The translations under genes were made by a program, and so were the position numbers. Positions 36,695 to 47,620 of a DNA stretch of 64,000 nucleotides are shown one piece after another. The DNA is from Opacimonas immobilis (GTDB taxonomy: Bacteria > Pseudomonadota > Gammaproteobacteria > Enterobacterales > Alteromonadaceae). The stretch spans positions 2,170,001-2,234,000 of the forward strand of contig NZ_CP182485.1 in assembly GCF_048282545.1 (NCBI RefSeq), written 5' to 3'. How positions within the stretch are numbered: the first letter of the stretch is position 1; the number at the start of each line of letters is the position of its first letter. Under the pieces are notes generated by a model that was given only the letters and a program-made list of their open reading frames with translations, was not told the DNA's origin and searched no databases.

Positions 36695-37459
36695 ATGCAA
36701 AAAGAACGATTTGGTGGTGTCGCTCGATTGTACTCTGAAACGAGCTTAGACAAATTTCAAAATGCGCATGTGATGGTCATTGGCATCGGTGGCGTAGGTA
36801 CCTGGATTGCAGAAGGACTTGCCCGTAGTGCAATTGGTGAAGTGACCTTAGTTGACTTAGACGATATTTGTGTAACTAATACTAACCGCCAGATTCATGC
36901 ATTACAACACACCATTGGACAGCCTAAAGTAAGTGTAATGGCTGAACGCTTAAGAGATATAAATCCCAGCATAAAAGTAAACGAAGTAGAAGATTTTGTG
37001 CTACCAGAGAATGTTCAAGAGTTGATCCCAAAAGATGGACGCTTGGTTGTGGATGCTTGTGATTCTATATCCGCCAAGGCTGCCGTTATTGCGCATTGCA
37101 AACGCTTCAAGATCCCAGTGATTACCATAGGTGGTGCGGGGGGACAAACCGACCCTAGACAAGTCACCACAGGTGACTTAGCGAAAACGATTCAGTGCCC
37201 TTTAAGTGCCAAATTACGCAGTGAACTCCGAAGGCAGTATCACTTTAGCAAGAACCCCAAGCGACGTTTTGGTGTTGAGTGTGTTTACTCTACAGAACAA
37301 CTCAAATACCCCCAACCAGACGGTTCTGTATGCCCAACAAAATCATTACAAGAAGGCTCTACTCGATTGGATTGTGCCAGCGGTTTTGGCGCAAGCGTAG
37401 CGGTGACTGGGACCTTTGGCTTTGTTGCAGTATCTAGAATTCTTGAAAAGATTCGTTAA
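36695..37459 (+). CDS. tcdA: tRNA threonylcarbamoyladenosine dehydratase (E1-like)
   Basis: Cyclises t6A37 to ct6A in ANN-decoding tRNAs using ATP. The 254-residue ThiF/E1-like protein has VIGIGGVGTWIAEGLARS (nucleotide-binding loop, near 27-44), DLDDICVTNTNRQIHAL with the Arg finger, and VDACDSISAKAAVI. The GAGGQTDP stretch and the C-terminal Cys region (DCASGFGASVAVTGTFG) are typical of TcdA/CsdL. Its last four bases overlap the stop of the convergent DedA-like gene. Confidence 0.93.
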   Translation: MQKERFGGVARLYSETSLDKFQNAHVMVIGIGGVGTWIAEGLARSAIGEVTLVDLDDICVTNTNRQIHALQHTIGQPKVSVMAERLRDINPSIKVNEVEDFVLPENVQELIPKDGRLVVDACDSISAKAAVIAHCKRFKIPVITIGGAGGQTDPRQVTTGDLAKTIQCPLSAKLRSELRRQYHFSKNPKRRFGVECVYSTEQLKYPQPDGSVCPTKSLQEGSTRLDCASGFGASVAVTGTFGFVAVSRILEKIR

Positions 37460-38082
37460 CTTTTTTTATTTTTTATATCCAAAACAATAGCAACTATTAA
37501 CCAAATAAATAAAGCAGCAAAAATAAAGTAAGTATTTTCTGCTAACTGCATAATTTCTTCACTTAAAATTGCAGTACCTGCTATCAACAATAAATAATAT
37601 GGTAAATTCAATAATCCGGCTAACCAAACGACCTTCCAACTTTGCCCCTTAGCGCCTTGTGAGACCATAAAAAAAGCTAAAGAATTTATATGAACCATCG
37701 CTAAAAGTAAGTTTTTTAAGGTAATTTCTTTACTTTTAGAGTTATCTTGCATCTGTCTTCTGCCCAGTGCAAAGTTAACCACAGACCCTAATGTCGCGGC
37801 CAACACCATGGCGATAGTTAGATAAGTAATTCCCTTTAAATCAGGTTCTGAGCCAACTACTAATAACACAGCAAAAAATTGTCCTGGAAAATAAAAACCA
37901 ACAAATACGATCGCTTCTAATAATATAATTAGGAATATTAAAGCATAAAAATAATCGCCAATTTGTCCATTAATGACTTGCAAAGTAGTGAAACCTGAGG
38001 GGATAATGGAAAAGTGTGTTAGGACTTGTATTAGAGACAGCGCTATCAGTGCAGATAAAGGAAGGATAAATCCATATTTCAT
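37456..38082 (-). CDS. DedA-like (SNARE-associated/VTT domain) membrane protein
   Basis: A 208-residue inner-membrane protein with about five hydrophobic segments. The stretch ALIFLIILLEAIVFVGFYFPGQ at about residues 47-68 is typical of the DedA N-terminal re-entrant region (E and F/G..PG pattern). The classical R..GD motif of the C-terminal half is not clear, so it is a divergent member. DedA proteins have been linked to undecaprenyl-phosphate or phospholipid translocation. The region is AT-rich relative to neighbours. Convergent overlap with tcdA at the stop codons. Confidence 0.72.
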   Translation of the reverse strand: MKYGFILPLSALIALSLIQVLTHFSIIPSGFTTLQVINGQIGDYFYALIFLIILLEAIVFVGFYFPGQFFAVLLVVGSEPDLKGITYLTIAMVLAATLGSVVNFALGRRQMQDNSKSKEITLKNLLLAMVHINSLAFFMVSQGAKGQSWKVVWLAGLLNLPYYLLLIAGTAILSEEIMQLAENTYFIFAALFIWLIVAIVLDIKNKKS

Positions 38083-38198
38083 TAAACGTAACTCGCAAAC
38101 TCATTTATAACTGATTTACGAATCAAAACGCGTTTCAGATCGCAAGGATCTGTATGAATGATGAAAGGATATGCAGACAATAACCAAGGAGATAATGG

Positions 38199-39098
38199 AT
38201 GAGTTATCGTCCTAAAACCACACTCGAACAGTGGCGGATTTTGCAAGCTGTAGTGGACTATGACGGTTATGCGAAAGCTGCGCAGGCCCTAAATAAAAGC
38301 CAATCATCACTGAATCATGCAGTGGCAAAATTACAGTCTGTATTAGGCGTACAATTACTTGAAATCCGCGGCCGCAAAGCCTATTTAACTGAGGCGGGTG
38401 AAGTCATGTTGCGTCGTTCTCGGTATCTGACTGAGAACGTTGAATCACTTGAGAACCTCGCAGAAAACATCAATCAAGAATGGGAGCCAGAGATCACTTT
38501 GGCCGTCGATCTAGCGTTTGATAGAAACCTGCTCTACCCCGCATTACAACAGTTTATCCCTGAATCTCGAGGTTCACGTCTAAAAATAATCGACACGGTT
38601 CTAACCGGGACCATCGATGCAATCACCGAACACTGGGCTGATTTAGTCATCTCACATCAGGTGCCTGTTGGATACTTGGGAGAACCCTTAGTCGACATGC
38701 CTTTTGTGGCTGTATGTCATCCTCAACATGCCATTGCACGCATGCCAAGTCCTATTGACGCCGAAGCATTGATGCAGCATTGTCAAATCGTCATCAAAGA
38801 CACCTCCAATAAACCACAAGAGCAATCCGGTTGGTTACGCTCTGAAAACCGCTGGACTGTTTCCCAATTCGATACAGCAATTGATTTGTTATTACAGCAA
38901 ATTGGGTTTTGTTGGTTACCATTACACAAGGTGTCAAAATACATTGAGAATGATGAGCTTTATGTACTGAATATCAATGGTTCGACACACAAACGACTCA
39001 GCTCGTATCTTATCACTCCTCAACCAGATAATATTGGCCCAGGCACTCGTTTGTTATCTGATTTGATATTGGCACAAAAACAAATTTCGATAGCTTAA
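38199..39098 (+). CDS. LysR-type transcriptional regulator
   Basis: A 299-residue regulator. The N-terminal winged helix (residues 8-68) contains the HTH AAQALNKSQSSLNHAVAKLQ and the LEIRGRKAYLTEAGEVML wing. The effector domain (about 95-290) is a periplasmic-binding-like fold. An AAGGAG site sits seven bases before the ATG. Neighbours are a DedA-like gene (divergent) and the fatty acid hydroxylase (convergent); a LysR protein often controls its divergent neighbour, but nothing in the sequence proves it. Confidence 0.9.
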   Translation: MSYRPKTTLEQWRILQAVVDYDGYAKAAQALNKSQSSLNHAVAKLQSVLGVQLLEIRGRKAYLTEAGEVMLRRSRYLTENVESLENLAENINQEWEPEITLAVDLAFDRNLLYPALQQFIPESRGSRLKIIDTVLTGTIDAITEHWADLVISHQVPVGYLGEPLVDMPFVAVCHPQHAIARMPSPIDAEALMQHCQIVIKDTSNKPQEQSGWLRSENRWTVSQFDTAIDLLLQQIGFCWLPLHKVSKYIENDELYVLNINGSTHKRLSSYLITPQPDNIGPGTRLLSDLILAQKQISIA

Positions 39099-39212
39099 AT
39101 ATTTTTACGACAGATATTTTGCATTTGCCGGGATCTGTTACGAACGTTTGGTAAAAGATCCCAATATCAGCGTTTTGAATGACTTTATGCTCGCCTTTGG
39201 GCAATCAGAAAA

Positions 39213-40058
39213 TTAACTTTGATTCGCAGATTGAGCCTGTTGCGTTGGAGTTCCAGGCTTAGTACGCGGGGTTTTATATAAAGGCCAAGCCAGTTGCTCT
39301 TTCCAATTTGCTCTGCGCATCCCCTCTACACCGTAACTGGCTGGGTATTGACGAGTAATCTTTGCCGTACCAAACAAAATATCCCAAAAGAAAAACATAT
39401 TGCCATAATTTCCTTTGTAATTGGTTGCCGGGTCGTCTTTGCGCAAACCGTGATGGGCACTATGGGTTGAAGGAGTAGAGATGACCCGTTCAAGCACCCA
39501 CATGACAGGATTGAGTACTGGGATTTTGTAAAGCGCTTGATCCCATTTCCATTCCGCATGTGCTCCCATAATAATGGTTAATTTAACCACCAAATAATAA
39601 GCATATACCCATCCTAATCCCATATAAATTAGAATACCAGAGAACCAAATAGACGGCATCATCGCGTAATAAAAAATGTTATTGCGAAACACAATACGCA
39701 CACTCATATACTTGGCATTATGATGCGCACGATGCAAATTATACAATGGAATAAACGTATGACTGGCTCGGTGCCACCAGTACTGCATCATGTCGTCGAA
39801 GACAAATAAGAGACCGAGCTGAACAAACACCGAGGTGCCAATTAGCACACCTTCCATATCAGGAGCGACCACACTAGCTAAAGCACCAGAACTAAATAAC
39901 ACCAGTGGCTGGGTCAGCGCAAACAATACAATTGTACTGATGAATTCTACTTTGCCATCATCGGCGACCTCTGATTCCTTGCGAAACAGGCGTCCTTTAA
40001 ACGCTTCCATCAAGGCAAAGCCAATAAATACACACAATATAGCGACCTGGTAAGACAT
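39213..40058 (-). CDS. Fatty acid hydroxylase / sterol desaturase superfamily protein
   Basis: A 281-residue membrane di-iron enzyme. Histidine boxes: WWHRASHTFIPLYNLHRAHHN (HxxxH and HxxHH type, about residues 112-132) and HSAHHG (about 200-205), which together ligate the iron pair. About four hydrophobic spans surround them. The superfamily hydroxylates fatty acids, carotenoids or ether-lipid chains; the substrate cannot be deduced. Divergent from a Crp/Fnr-type regulator with a 78-base gap, which may control it. The C-terminal tail is polar and low-complexity (GTPTQQAQSANQS). Confidence 0.9.
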   Translation of the reverse strand: MSYQVAILCVFIGFALMEAFKGRLFRKESEVADDGKVEFISTIVLFALTQPLVLFSSGALASVVAPDMEGVLIGTSVFVQLGLLFVFDDMMQYWWHRASHTFIPLYNLHRAHHNAKYMSVRIVFRNNIFYYAMMPSIWFSGILIYMGLGWVYAYYLVVKLTIIMGAHAEWKWDQALYKIPVLNPVMWVLERVISTPSTHSAHHGLRKDDPATNYKGNYGNMFFFWDILFGTAKITRQYPASYGVEGMRRANWKEQLAWPLYKTPRTKPGTPTQQAQSANQS

Positions 40059-40136
40059 ATTATTCTCCTATTCTTGTATTCATTGTAAAGTTAGGTATCA
40101 TCACAAAAAATATATTTATATAGTTTTATTAAAAAA

Positions 40137-40814
40137 ATGTTTGTTGCAAGTAACAATACGTCGATGCCCACCCCGTTGCTCGAGAAGTGCTTAGCCTACG
40201 GCAAGCTTGTTCACTATCAAGTTGGCAAGCTGATCCACGACCGTGGTGATAAGAAACCGGGTATATCGATAGTGGTTTCGGGAGAGGTGGAAGTAGGTAA
40301 CTATGATATTGAAGGTCGTTATTATCTTACTGCCATTTTAGGTGTGGGTGAGGTGTTTGGTGAGTTCACGGTACTGGCAAACTTACCTCGAACCCACAAC
40401 GCAGTTGCATTGAATAATTGTCAGATATTACAGATTAGTGCGTCTCAAACGCACAAACTTCTCACTGATATACCGCAAGTGCAAACTTTTTTGTTACAGT
40501 CTCTCGCGACACGGCTACACAAAGTGTTAGAGCGCTTAGATGATGTCATTCGCTTACCCACTCATGTTCAATTAGCTAAATATCTCTATCAAATTTATAG
40601 CCAAACTCAACACAACAAAATCGAATTGCGACAACAAGACTTAGCGACCAGACTGGGAGTCACGGTGCTATCGGTACACAAAGCCATCAAGAAGCTCAGC
40701 GCATTAAATTTGGTTCAGACTTCTTATGGCGCAGTTTTGATTCCTGATAGGGTGTATTTTGTGCAATGGCTCAACGAGCAATCTGGCATATTACCGCTTA
40801 ATAATGAAAACTGA
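40137..40814 (+). CDS. Crp/Fnr-family transcriptional regulator
   Basis: A 225-residue regulator with an N-terminal cyclic-nucleotide-binding-like beta roll (residues 25-125: GISIVVSGEVEVG, GEVFGEFTVLANLPRTHNA) and a C-terminal HTH (about 165-215: LRQQDLATRLGVTVLSVHKAIKKL). The FGE...PRTHNA stretch resembles but does not match the cAMP pocket of Crp (FGELGL..RSA), and the FNR N-terminal cysteines are absent, so the ligand is unknown. The divergent fatty acid hydroxylase is the obvious candidate target. Confidence 0.88.
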   Translation: MFVASNNTSMPTPLLEKCLAYGKLVHYQVGKLIHDRGDKKPGISIVVSGEVEVGNYDIEGRYYLTAILGVGEVFGEFTVLANLPRTHNAVALNNCQILQISASQTHKLLTDIPQVQTFLLQSLATRLHKVLERLDDVIRLPTHVQLAKYLYQIYSQTQHNKIELRQQDLATRLGVTVLSVHKAIKKLSALNLVQTSYGAVLIPDRVYFVQWLNEQSGILPLNNEN

Positions 40815-40859
40815 TACAATAACTGTCGTTAATGAATATCAATCTGAGGCAAGCTCTAC

Positions 40860-42296
40860 ATGACGGTAAACCAATTCAATCCAAAACAAACGACCACACT
40901 TGAGACACCTAAAAAGGTCATTGAGGAGCAGCACAGTCAAGATGTCGCAGAAGGGATTGAAATGGAACTTGGCCATCGCATTGGTTTTGTCAGTCTTGGC
41001 TGCCCCAAAAACCTCGTGGATTCAGAGCGCATTTTAACTCAGTTACGCACTGAGGGTTATGATGTGGTGAGTACCTATGACGATGCCGAGCTTGTCATTG
41101 TCAATACCTGCGGCTTTATCGACTCAGCAGTACAAGAGTCGCTCGATACCATTGGCGAGGCATTAGCCGAAAACGGTAAGGTCATCGTGACAGGTTGTTT
41201 AGGTATCAAAGAAGACGAAATACGTGAAGTTCATCCAAATGTTCTATCGATTACCGGACCTCATGCTTATGAAAGTGTGGTCGAGCAAGTCCACGCTCAC
41301 CTTCCCAAACCCGAGCACAACCCTTACATGCACCTAGTGCCCGATCACGGGATCAAGTTAACGCCACGCCATTATGCGTATCTAAAAATATCTGAAGGCT
41401 GCAATCACAAATGCACGTTTTGTATCATTCCATCAATGCGAGGTTTGTTGGATTCGCGCCCTATCGGCTCTATTATCGCGGAGGCCAAGCGACTTCAAGC
41501 TGGTGGCGTTAAAGAACTTCTGGTGATCTCTCAAGACACCAGTGCCTACGGTGTGGATGTCAAACACAAGATCGACTTTGCAGACGGCACGCCGTTGCGT
41601 ACCGATTTGAATACCTTGTGTAATGAATTAGGTAAATTAGGCATGTGGGTGCGTTTGCATTATGTTTACCCCTACCCGCATGTCGATGATTTGATTCCAT
41701 TGATGGTGGAAGGCAAAATCCTTCCATATTTAGATATTCCATTTCAACACGCGAGCAAACGCATTCTGCGTTTGATGAAACGTCCAGGTTCGTCTGAGCG
41801 TGTTATCGAGCGAATCAAGCAATGGCGAGCTATGTGCCCCGAGCTGATTATTCGATCGACCTTTATTGTTGGTTTCCCGGGGGAAACCGAAGAAGAGTTT
41901 GAAGAATTACTCGATTTTCTCAAAGAAGCCCAACTGGATCGCGTTGGCTGTTTTAAATATTCTCCAGTTGAAGGCGCAGCAGCGAATGACCTTCCCGACC
42001 ACATACCTGAAGAGATTAAAGAAGAACGTTTGCAACGATTTATGGCCGTGCAAAGTGAAATCAGTAGCCAGCGTCTACAACAGCGCATCGGTCAAGAGTA
42101 TCTAATAGTCGTTGACGAAATTGGACCCGAAGGTGCAATTGGTCGCTGTTTCGCCGATGCACCAGAAGTGGATGGTGTGGTGCACTTAAACAATGTGTAT
42201 GACGTCGAACCAGGTCAGCAGCTCTGGGCTGAAGTCATCCACGCTGACGCCCATGACATCTGGGCAGTTCCTGTCGAAGAAGACGACGAAGCTTAG
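40860..42296 (+). CDS. rimO: Ribosomal protein S12 methylthiotransferase
   Basis: Radical-SAM methylthiotransferase that thiomethylates Asp of ribosomal protein S12. The 478-residue protein has the N-terminal MTTase Cys positions ([32 protein letters not shown]), the radical SAM triad C181-C185-C188 in [14 protein letters not shown], and a C-terminal TRAM domain. It carries roughly 35 extra N-terminal residues compared with short RimO forms. The stop overlaps the kdsB stop by four bases (convergent). Confidence 0.97.
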   Translation: MTVNQFNPKQTTTLETPKKVIEEQHSQDVAEGIEMELGHRIGFVSLGCPKNLVDSERILTQLRTEGYDVVSTYDDAELVIVNTCGFIDSAVQESLDTIGEALAENGKVIVTGCLGIKEDEIREVHPNVLSITGPHAYESVVEQVHAHLPKPEHNPYMHLVPDHGIKLTPRHYAYLKISEGCNHKCTFCIIPSMRGLLDSRPIGSIIAEAKRLQAGGVKELLVISQDTSAYGVDVKHKIDFADGTPLRTDLNTLCNELGKLGMWVRLHYVYPYPHVDDLIPLMVEGKILPYLDIPFQHASKRILRLMKRPGSSERVIERIKQWRAMCPELIIRSTFIVGFPGETEEEFEELLDFLKEAQLDRVGCFKYSPVEGAAANDLPDHIPEEIKEERLQRFMAVQSEISSQRLQQRIGQEYLIVVDEIGPEGAIGRCFADAPEVDGVVHLNNVYDVEPGQQLWAEVIHADAHDIWAVPVEEDDEA

Positions 42297-43063
42297 CCCA
42301 TAAGCTTCGTCAAATCCTCTGGTGTATCAACACCTGGAGGGGGTGTTACTAAGGCTTCTGCAACATGAATGTTTTCTCCGTGATATAACACGCGAAGTTG
42401 CTCAAGTGATTCGAGTTGCTCTAAAGGACTGGCTGGCATATCAACATAACGCTGAATAAACTCGGCGCGATACGCATAGATACCGATGTGGCGCAAATAT
42501 GGGAACGCTGCAAAATCCACTTTCGCTTCAGAACTGCTTAATGCCTGTTGTTCCCCTAACATCCCATCGCGAACAAACGGCAAGGCAGAACGAGAAAAAT
42601 ATAAAGCTTTACCCGAGGTATCTGTGACTACTTTGACAATATTAGGATTGTAAAATTCATTAATATCTGTGATCCGGCACGCCAATGTTGCCATGCTGAC
42701 CTCTGGATTGTCCGCTAAATTTTGCGCCACTTGCCTTACCACACTTACCGGAATATGTGGCTCGTCACCTTGGATATTCACTACAATATTCTGCGGATCA
42801 CATTGTAGAGTTTGCACCACCTCAGCTAATCGCTCGGTCCCCGATTGGTGATCACTTCTGGTCATTACCACTTGACCGCCAAAGCTTTCAACGCACCTAG
42901 CAATACGTTGATCATCCGTTGCGACATACACAGCTTCCGCTTGAGCCAATTGAGCTCGCTCAACGACATGCTGGATCATGGGTTTGCCATCGATATTAAC
43001 CAATGGTTTCCCAGGGAAACGAGTGGAGCCGTAACGCGCTGGAATGATTACGGTGAATTTCAT
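42293..43063 (-). CDS. kdsB: 3-deoxy-manno-octulosonate cytidylyltransferase
   Basis: Activates Kdo as CMP-Kdo for the LPS inner core. The 256-residue chain starts [21 protein letters not shown], the nucleotide-binding signature, and has [12 protein letters not shown] and the C-terminal [15 protein letters not shown]. Last gene of msbA-lpxK-Trm112-kdsB; overlaps the preceding gene by four bases. Confidence 0.97.
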   Translation of the reverse strand: MKFTVIIPARYGSTRFPGKPLVNIDGKPMIQHVVERAQLAQAEAVYVATDDQRIARCVESFGGQVVMTRSDHQSGTERLAEVVQTLQCDPQNIVVNIQGDEPHIPVSVVRQVAQNLADNPEVSMATLACRITDINEFYNPNIVKVVTDTSGKALYFSRSALPFVRDGMLGEQQALSSSEAKVDFAAFPYLRHIGIYAYRAEFIQRYVDMPASPLEQLESLEQLRVLYHGENIHVAEALVTPPPGVDTPEDLTKLMG

Positions 43064-43284
43064 AGTTTGGGTACCTTTTCCAATTCTTTTAAAGTGAGTG
43101 AACGCGCTTCACTAGTCAATAACTTAGGTATACCGTCATATATCGGGAATGCTACTTTATCAAAACGACACACAAGCTCTTGTTTTTCAGACTGTTCACC
43201 AACTTGGGACAAGTGCAACACGAGTTTGCCTTTACACATGGGACAGGCAAGTACATTTAGTAAATTGCGTTCAAACTTTTTCAT
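43060..43284 (-). CDS. Trm112/YcaR family small protein
   Basis: A 74-residue protein with an N-terminal [13 protein letters not shown] zinc-knuckle-like CxxC and the pattern [20 protein letters not shown], both typical of the YcaR/Trm112 family that sits between lpxK and kdsB in many Proteobacteria. Only one CxxC pair is obvious, so zinc binding is uncertain. Its role in bacteria is unknown. Overlaps both neighbours by four bases. Confidence 0.92.
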   Translation of the reverse strand: MKKFERNLLNVLACPMCKGKLVLHLSQVGEQSEKQELVCRFDKVAFPIYDGIPKLLTSEARSLTLKELEKVPKL

Positions 43285-44246
43285 AATCTTTCTATGTCGT
43301 GAGCAATACGCAGCAAAAAATCATTATCGAACGTCGCCTCCACAGGTAAATAGCACCAATTTTTACCTGCAAAATCTGTACACTTAATTGCGTCTTTTTG
43401 CGTCATTATAATACTTTGATCGGTTGGTAAGTCGTTTTCAGTATAGGCATAGTGATCAGCAAATGCACGTTGTGCTTCAAACTCAATTCCTATATCTTCA
43501 AGGGTAGTAAAAAAGCGCTGAGGATGCCCTATTCCTGCGATTGCCATGACGAATCGTTCCGGTACTTGTCCGTTGGGCAAAATAGGTTGTATGGGTCTTG
43601 CCTGCAATGTCATACGGACATCACATTTGAGTCGGTTTGCACACCTTTGTGGGTCTGCACTATTGAGAATCGAATAATCAACCGTGTTTAACCGCCAAGG
43701 CCCCTCGCGTAAAGGCCCAGATGGTAATAACTGACCATTTCCAAGCCCTCTTTCATCCATTACGACAATTTCAATATCTCGTGCCAAAGCGTAGTGCTGT
43801 AAACCATCATCACAGATAAGAACATCACATTGTGCTAATAACCGCTCCCCCCCTCGCGCACGAATCGGATCAATTACCACTGGACACTGACTCAATTCGC
43901 TTAATAACTTAGGTTCATCGCCAACATAGCTCGCCTTATCCTCAGCCGTTACTAAATGCGGAAAAGTCTTACACTTTCCCCCATAGCCTCGCGACACAAT
44001 CCCAGGGCGCTTTCCTTGAGCTTTTAAGAATTTAGCTAAAGTAAGTACGACAGGGGTTTTCCCATTTCCCCCCACACTGATATTGCCTACGACAATAACA
44101 GGAATAGGAAGTGTAGTGTGTTTGAAGATCCCATTTCGATACAGCCACCTGCGCAGAGCACTTAATATGCCAAACACAGCACTCAAAGGCCACAAACACA
44201 ACAGCCAAGGCGAACGATTGAGCCATGCGCGTTCTAAGCGAGTCAT
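43281..44246 (-). CDS. lpxK: Tetraacyldisaccharide 4'-kinase
   Basis: Phosphorylates the lipid A precursor at the 4' position. The 321-residue membrane-associated kinase has an N-terminal amphipathic helix and the P-loop VGNISVGGNGKTPVVLTLAKFL (about 52-73), and DDGLQHYALARD (Walker B-like, near 145). Between msbA and the Trm112 gene with four-base overlaps on both sides. Confidence 0.96.
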   Translation of the reverse strand: MTRLERAWLNRSPWLLCLWPLSAVFGILSALRRWLYRNGIFKHTTLPIPVIVVGNISVGGNGKTPVVLTLAKFLKAQGKRPGIVSRGYGGKCKTFPHLVTAEDKASYVGDEPKLLSELSQCPVVIDPIRARGGERLLAQCDVLICDDGLQHYALARDIEIVVMDERGLGNGQLLPSGPLREGPWRLNTVDYSILNSADPQRCANRLKCDVRMTLQARPIQPILPNGQVPERFVMAIAGIGHPQRFFTTLEDIGIEFEAQRAFADHYAYTENDLPTDQSIIMTQKDAIKCTDFAGKNWCYLPVEATFDNDFLLRIAHDIERL

Positions 44247-46012
44247 GACGATTCAGCACCAAACTGCATCTGATGGAGGTTAAAGTAATGGCCTTGTTTA
44301 TCAAGTAAGGCTTCATGTGTACCAATTTCGACAATACGACCTTGTTCAATAACAACAATTTGATCGGCTTTTTCAATGGTTGATAACCGATGAGCCACGA
44401 CAAAGCAAGTGGTATGTTTTTGCAGTTGCTCTAATGCGTTTTGAATCAAGCGTTCAGACTCGGTATCTAAGGCTGACGTAGCCTCATCCAGAATCAAGAT
44501 TGGCGCATCCAACAAAATGGCACGAGCAATGGCAATTCGCTGTCGCTGTCCCCCAGAAAGCATTAACCCATTTTCTCCCACTATCGTTTCGTAACCATCT
44601 TCTAATTGGGTCACAAAATCATGTACGTGAGCTAACTTGGACACTTCCTCAAGCCGCGATTGCGAAACCTGACCGTCGGCTCCATAGGCGATATTGTTCG
44701 CTATCGTGTCGTTGAATAAAGTGACGTGTTGAGAGACTAACGCACACTGACGTCGCAAACTGCGCAACTCAATGTCATTCAAGTCAATCCCATCAAGCGC
44801 AATAGTCCCTCGTTGCGGACGATAAAAGCGTGTTAGAAGATTGGATAAAGTTGATTTACCACTGCCTGAACGACCGACTAGAGCAATGGTTTCGCCTGCC
44901 TTAACGGTCAAATTAATTTCTGACAATGCGGGTTGTTCTTTACCAGGATAAGTAAAGGTCACATCATTAAAGACAACATCCCCTTGCGCTTTGTTCAAGT
45001 TCACCTTACCTTGGTCAATTTCAGCCAATTCGTCTAACACTGCAAAAATACTGGTACACGCAGCCATCCCTCGCTGAAACTCATTATTTACCGTAGTAAT
45101 TTGCTTCAACGGCTTTAATAGCATGGTCATACATACGACCACATTGGTGAACACCCCAGCCGATAAATCAACGAGTCCTGGAGTGCTAGCGATAAAAAGT
45201 ACAACCGCTAAAGCAACCGAGGCAATAATTTGAATGGTAGAAACACTGATCACTTTGGTTGCAAAAAGCTTAAGTGTTTGTTGCCGGTTTTGGTTGTTTT
45301 TGCGCTGAAAGCGCTGGGCCTCTTTTTCTTGACCACCAAACATCAAGACGACCTTGTGACCTTTGACCACTTGTTCAACCGCTGTAGTTAAATTACCCAT
45401 GGCATGTTGAATATTGCGTGAGACCTTACGAAAACGCTTACTTACCACAGAGACGATTAGAGCAACAAGAGGCCCAATTAATAAGAATATCGCAGACAAT
45501 TGCCAGGAGTAATAAAACATCACCACAAGTAAACCGATGATCAAGGCACCCTCTCGAACCAACACCAAAAGCGCATTTCCTGCTGCGCGTGCCACTTGCT
45601 CTGTGTCAAAGGTCAATTTAGAAATTAAAGTACCGGTTGCATTTTGGTCATGAAAACTGACTGGCAATGCCATGTAGTGCTGAAACAGCTCTTGGCGCAT
45701 GTTCATTATCACTTGGCCACTGATCCAATTAAGCGTGTAAGTACCCAAAAAATTGCAAACACCTCGCAAAATAAAAATGGGTACAATCAAATACGCGGCC
45801 ATGCGCAAAAAATCATATTCCCCTTTGCCGAGACTTTCATCGATAATGGGTTGTAACTGAGCGATAACGAAAGCGTCAATAGACGAGTAGCCAATCATAC
45901 CCAAAATGGCAATGACAAAGTATTTTTTATACCCAGTAAGGTAAGAAAAAAAGCGTTTCACAACAGGAGCATCTAATGACTCTGCCGTTTGTTCAGATTT
46001 ATTGGCGTTCAT
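44243..46012 (-). CDS. msbA: Lipid A export ABC transporter, permease/ATPase
   Basis: Flips core-lipid A across the inner membrane. The 589-residue half-transporter has six membrane spans in the first 330 residues and an ABC domain with Walker A VGRSGSGKST (near 378), signature LSGGQRQRIAIARA (near 485) and Walker B ILILDEATSALD. First gene of the lipid A/Kdo cluster; its start is 69 bases after the comEC stop. Confidence 0.96.
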   Translation of the reverse strand: MNANKSEQTAESLDAPVVKRFFSYLTGYKKYFVIAILGMIGYSSIDAFVIAQLQPIIDESLGKGEYDFLRMAAYLIVPIFILRGVCNFLGTYTLNWISGQVIMNMRQELFQHYMALPVSFHDQNATGTLISKLTFDTEQVARAAGNALLVLVREGALIIGLLVVMFYYSWQLSAIFLLIGPLVALIVSVVSKRFRKVSRNIQHAMGNLTTAVEQVVKGHKVVLMFGGQEKEAQRFQRKNNQNRQQTLKLFATKVISVSTIQIIASVALAVVLFIASTPGLVDLSAGVFTNVVVCMTMLLKPLKQITTVNNEFQRGMAACTSIFAVLDELAEIDQGKVNLNKAQGDVVFNDVTFTYPGKEQPALSEINLTVKAGETIALVGRSGSGKSTLSNLLTRFYRPQRGTIALDGIDLNDIELRSLRRQCALVSQHVTLFNDTIANNIAYGADGQVSQSRLEEVSKLAHVHDFVTQLEDGYETIVGENGLMLSGGQRQRIAIARAILLDAPILILDEATSALDTESERLIQNALEQLQKHTTCFVVAHRLSTIEKADQIVVIEQGRIVEIGTHEALLDKQGHYFNLHQMQFGAESS

Positions 46013-46080
46013 AGCAACTTAGAATAATCTTTTTATTTTTAATCTTTTATAATTACATTGTACCGCTCATTGCTTGGTTT

Positions 46081-47620
46081 CTAAAGCGTTAATCCCAAAA
46101 TCAAAAGCCCCAGCCCCACAACCACTACCCCACATCGTCCCCACCAGATAATAGGCAGGCTTGCGCCAGAAATAATGACTAACCAACAACCTAGTACACC
46201 CAATAGTGATATAGAACCGTAAACAGGCTCTGTAAGATGATTCACTAACACGCTTAATAGCCATTCTAGTGAAAAATCTAATATTAACACTCCCCCTTGC
46301 ACAATGGGCTCGAACATTCCATTACTCAACTTGTTGACATACATGATCACCAATAAAACACCCCCCACTGGTACAAAGAACAGAGTAATAATAGGAATAA
46401 ATAGGAGATTCCATAACCAAGACAACGGGTGAATATAGCCCAAAATATGATATTGTACTGGTGTAAACAACACCGTAAACACCATTTGAAAAGCAACAAA
46501 GCCCTTAATTTTTTGCCACCGAGTGTCCATATTAAGTGGTAACCAATGCGCGCAAAAACCTATACACAAAAGCGCACCAAAAGTCAGATAAATACTGGCT
46601 AGCACCACGCAAAATGGATCGGTCAGCACCAAATAAAAAAATACCCCCAACAATAAATCACTGAATCTCACACGAACGTATAACCAGCGTAATAACAACC
46701 CGATACACATTGCCACAAAGGCTCTTTGGGCAGGTCCTTGAGCACCCACTACATCCACATAAAAGTATCCGGCTAAAATAAGTGCCAGACAAATTAATAA
46801 TCGACTTTGTCGATGCGACAGCCTCGTGTAAGTCATCACATCTATGCGCTTAAAAAACCAGTAAAATCCGCCTGCCACAACGGCAAAATGGAGTCCTGAA
46901 ATTACAAACAAATGAATAATACCTGCGTTTTTTAATGCACTAGAAAATTCACTCTCAACTGGCTTTATGCCAAGCAATAAAGCTGGTAACCAACTATCTT
47001 TTGACACACCAAGCCGTCGTGCCTCACTCAATAATTGCCCTCGAATCGATGGCGCATGATCTTGTAATAAAGAGTTATGCACCCAGCCAGTCGCACTGAT
47101 ATTTTGTCCAAACAGGCTTTTCTGATAAGGCTTTGTGGCATGCCAATGCTCAGGCACTGGCGCAATGGTCACAGAGAGTAACCAATGTTGCCCATGTTGG
47201 TATTCTTTGAACGGGTCGCGGTCTATCAACTGAAACTTTTGTTCTGACAACGCTTTTGGCGCCATCACGGAAACCTGCACTATCGTTCGTTGAGACGTAA
47301 TTTTGATGTCTTCTATGAGCCCAAGGATCTGCCATTGCGGTGTTTGCTTAAGAAATGCTGAGTGGTTTTGCCAAGCTGTGCTGTTATATGTAAAAAATAT
47401 AAGACCAAAGATTAAGCCAAGATAGAAAACTCTTAGTTGTTGAAGGTAGCATAATCCCAATAAGGCACATATAATGAAAACCTCAAAAAGCGCTGGCAAT
47501 GATGGCCAAAGCGGGAATGATAGTGCCACGCAAATTGTTCCAAACCCAAACTCTCTGAGTTGGTTGGCGTTTGGAATACCATGCCAAGTATGCACTGCAT
47601 TAAGATTGAATTGAGGTCGC

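Noticed and set aside
44032..44403. A 123-codon frame spanning the lpxK/msbA junction
   Set aside because: Lies in another frame across two well-supported genes.
46013..46264. Frameshifted remnant of the ComEC metallo-beta-lactamase domain
   Set aside because: The alternative frame here is hydrophobic shadow sequence, with no MBL-type HxHxDH motif, and only 68 bases are available before msbA.
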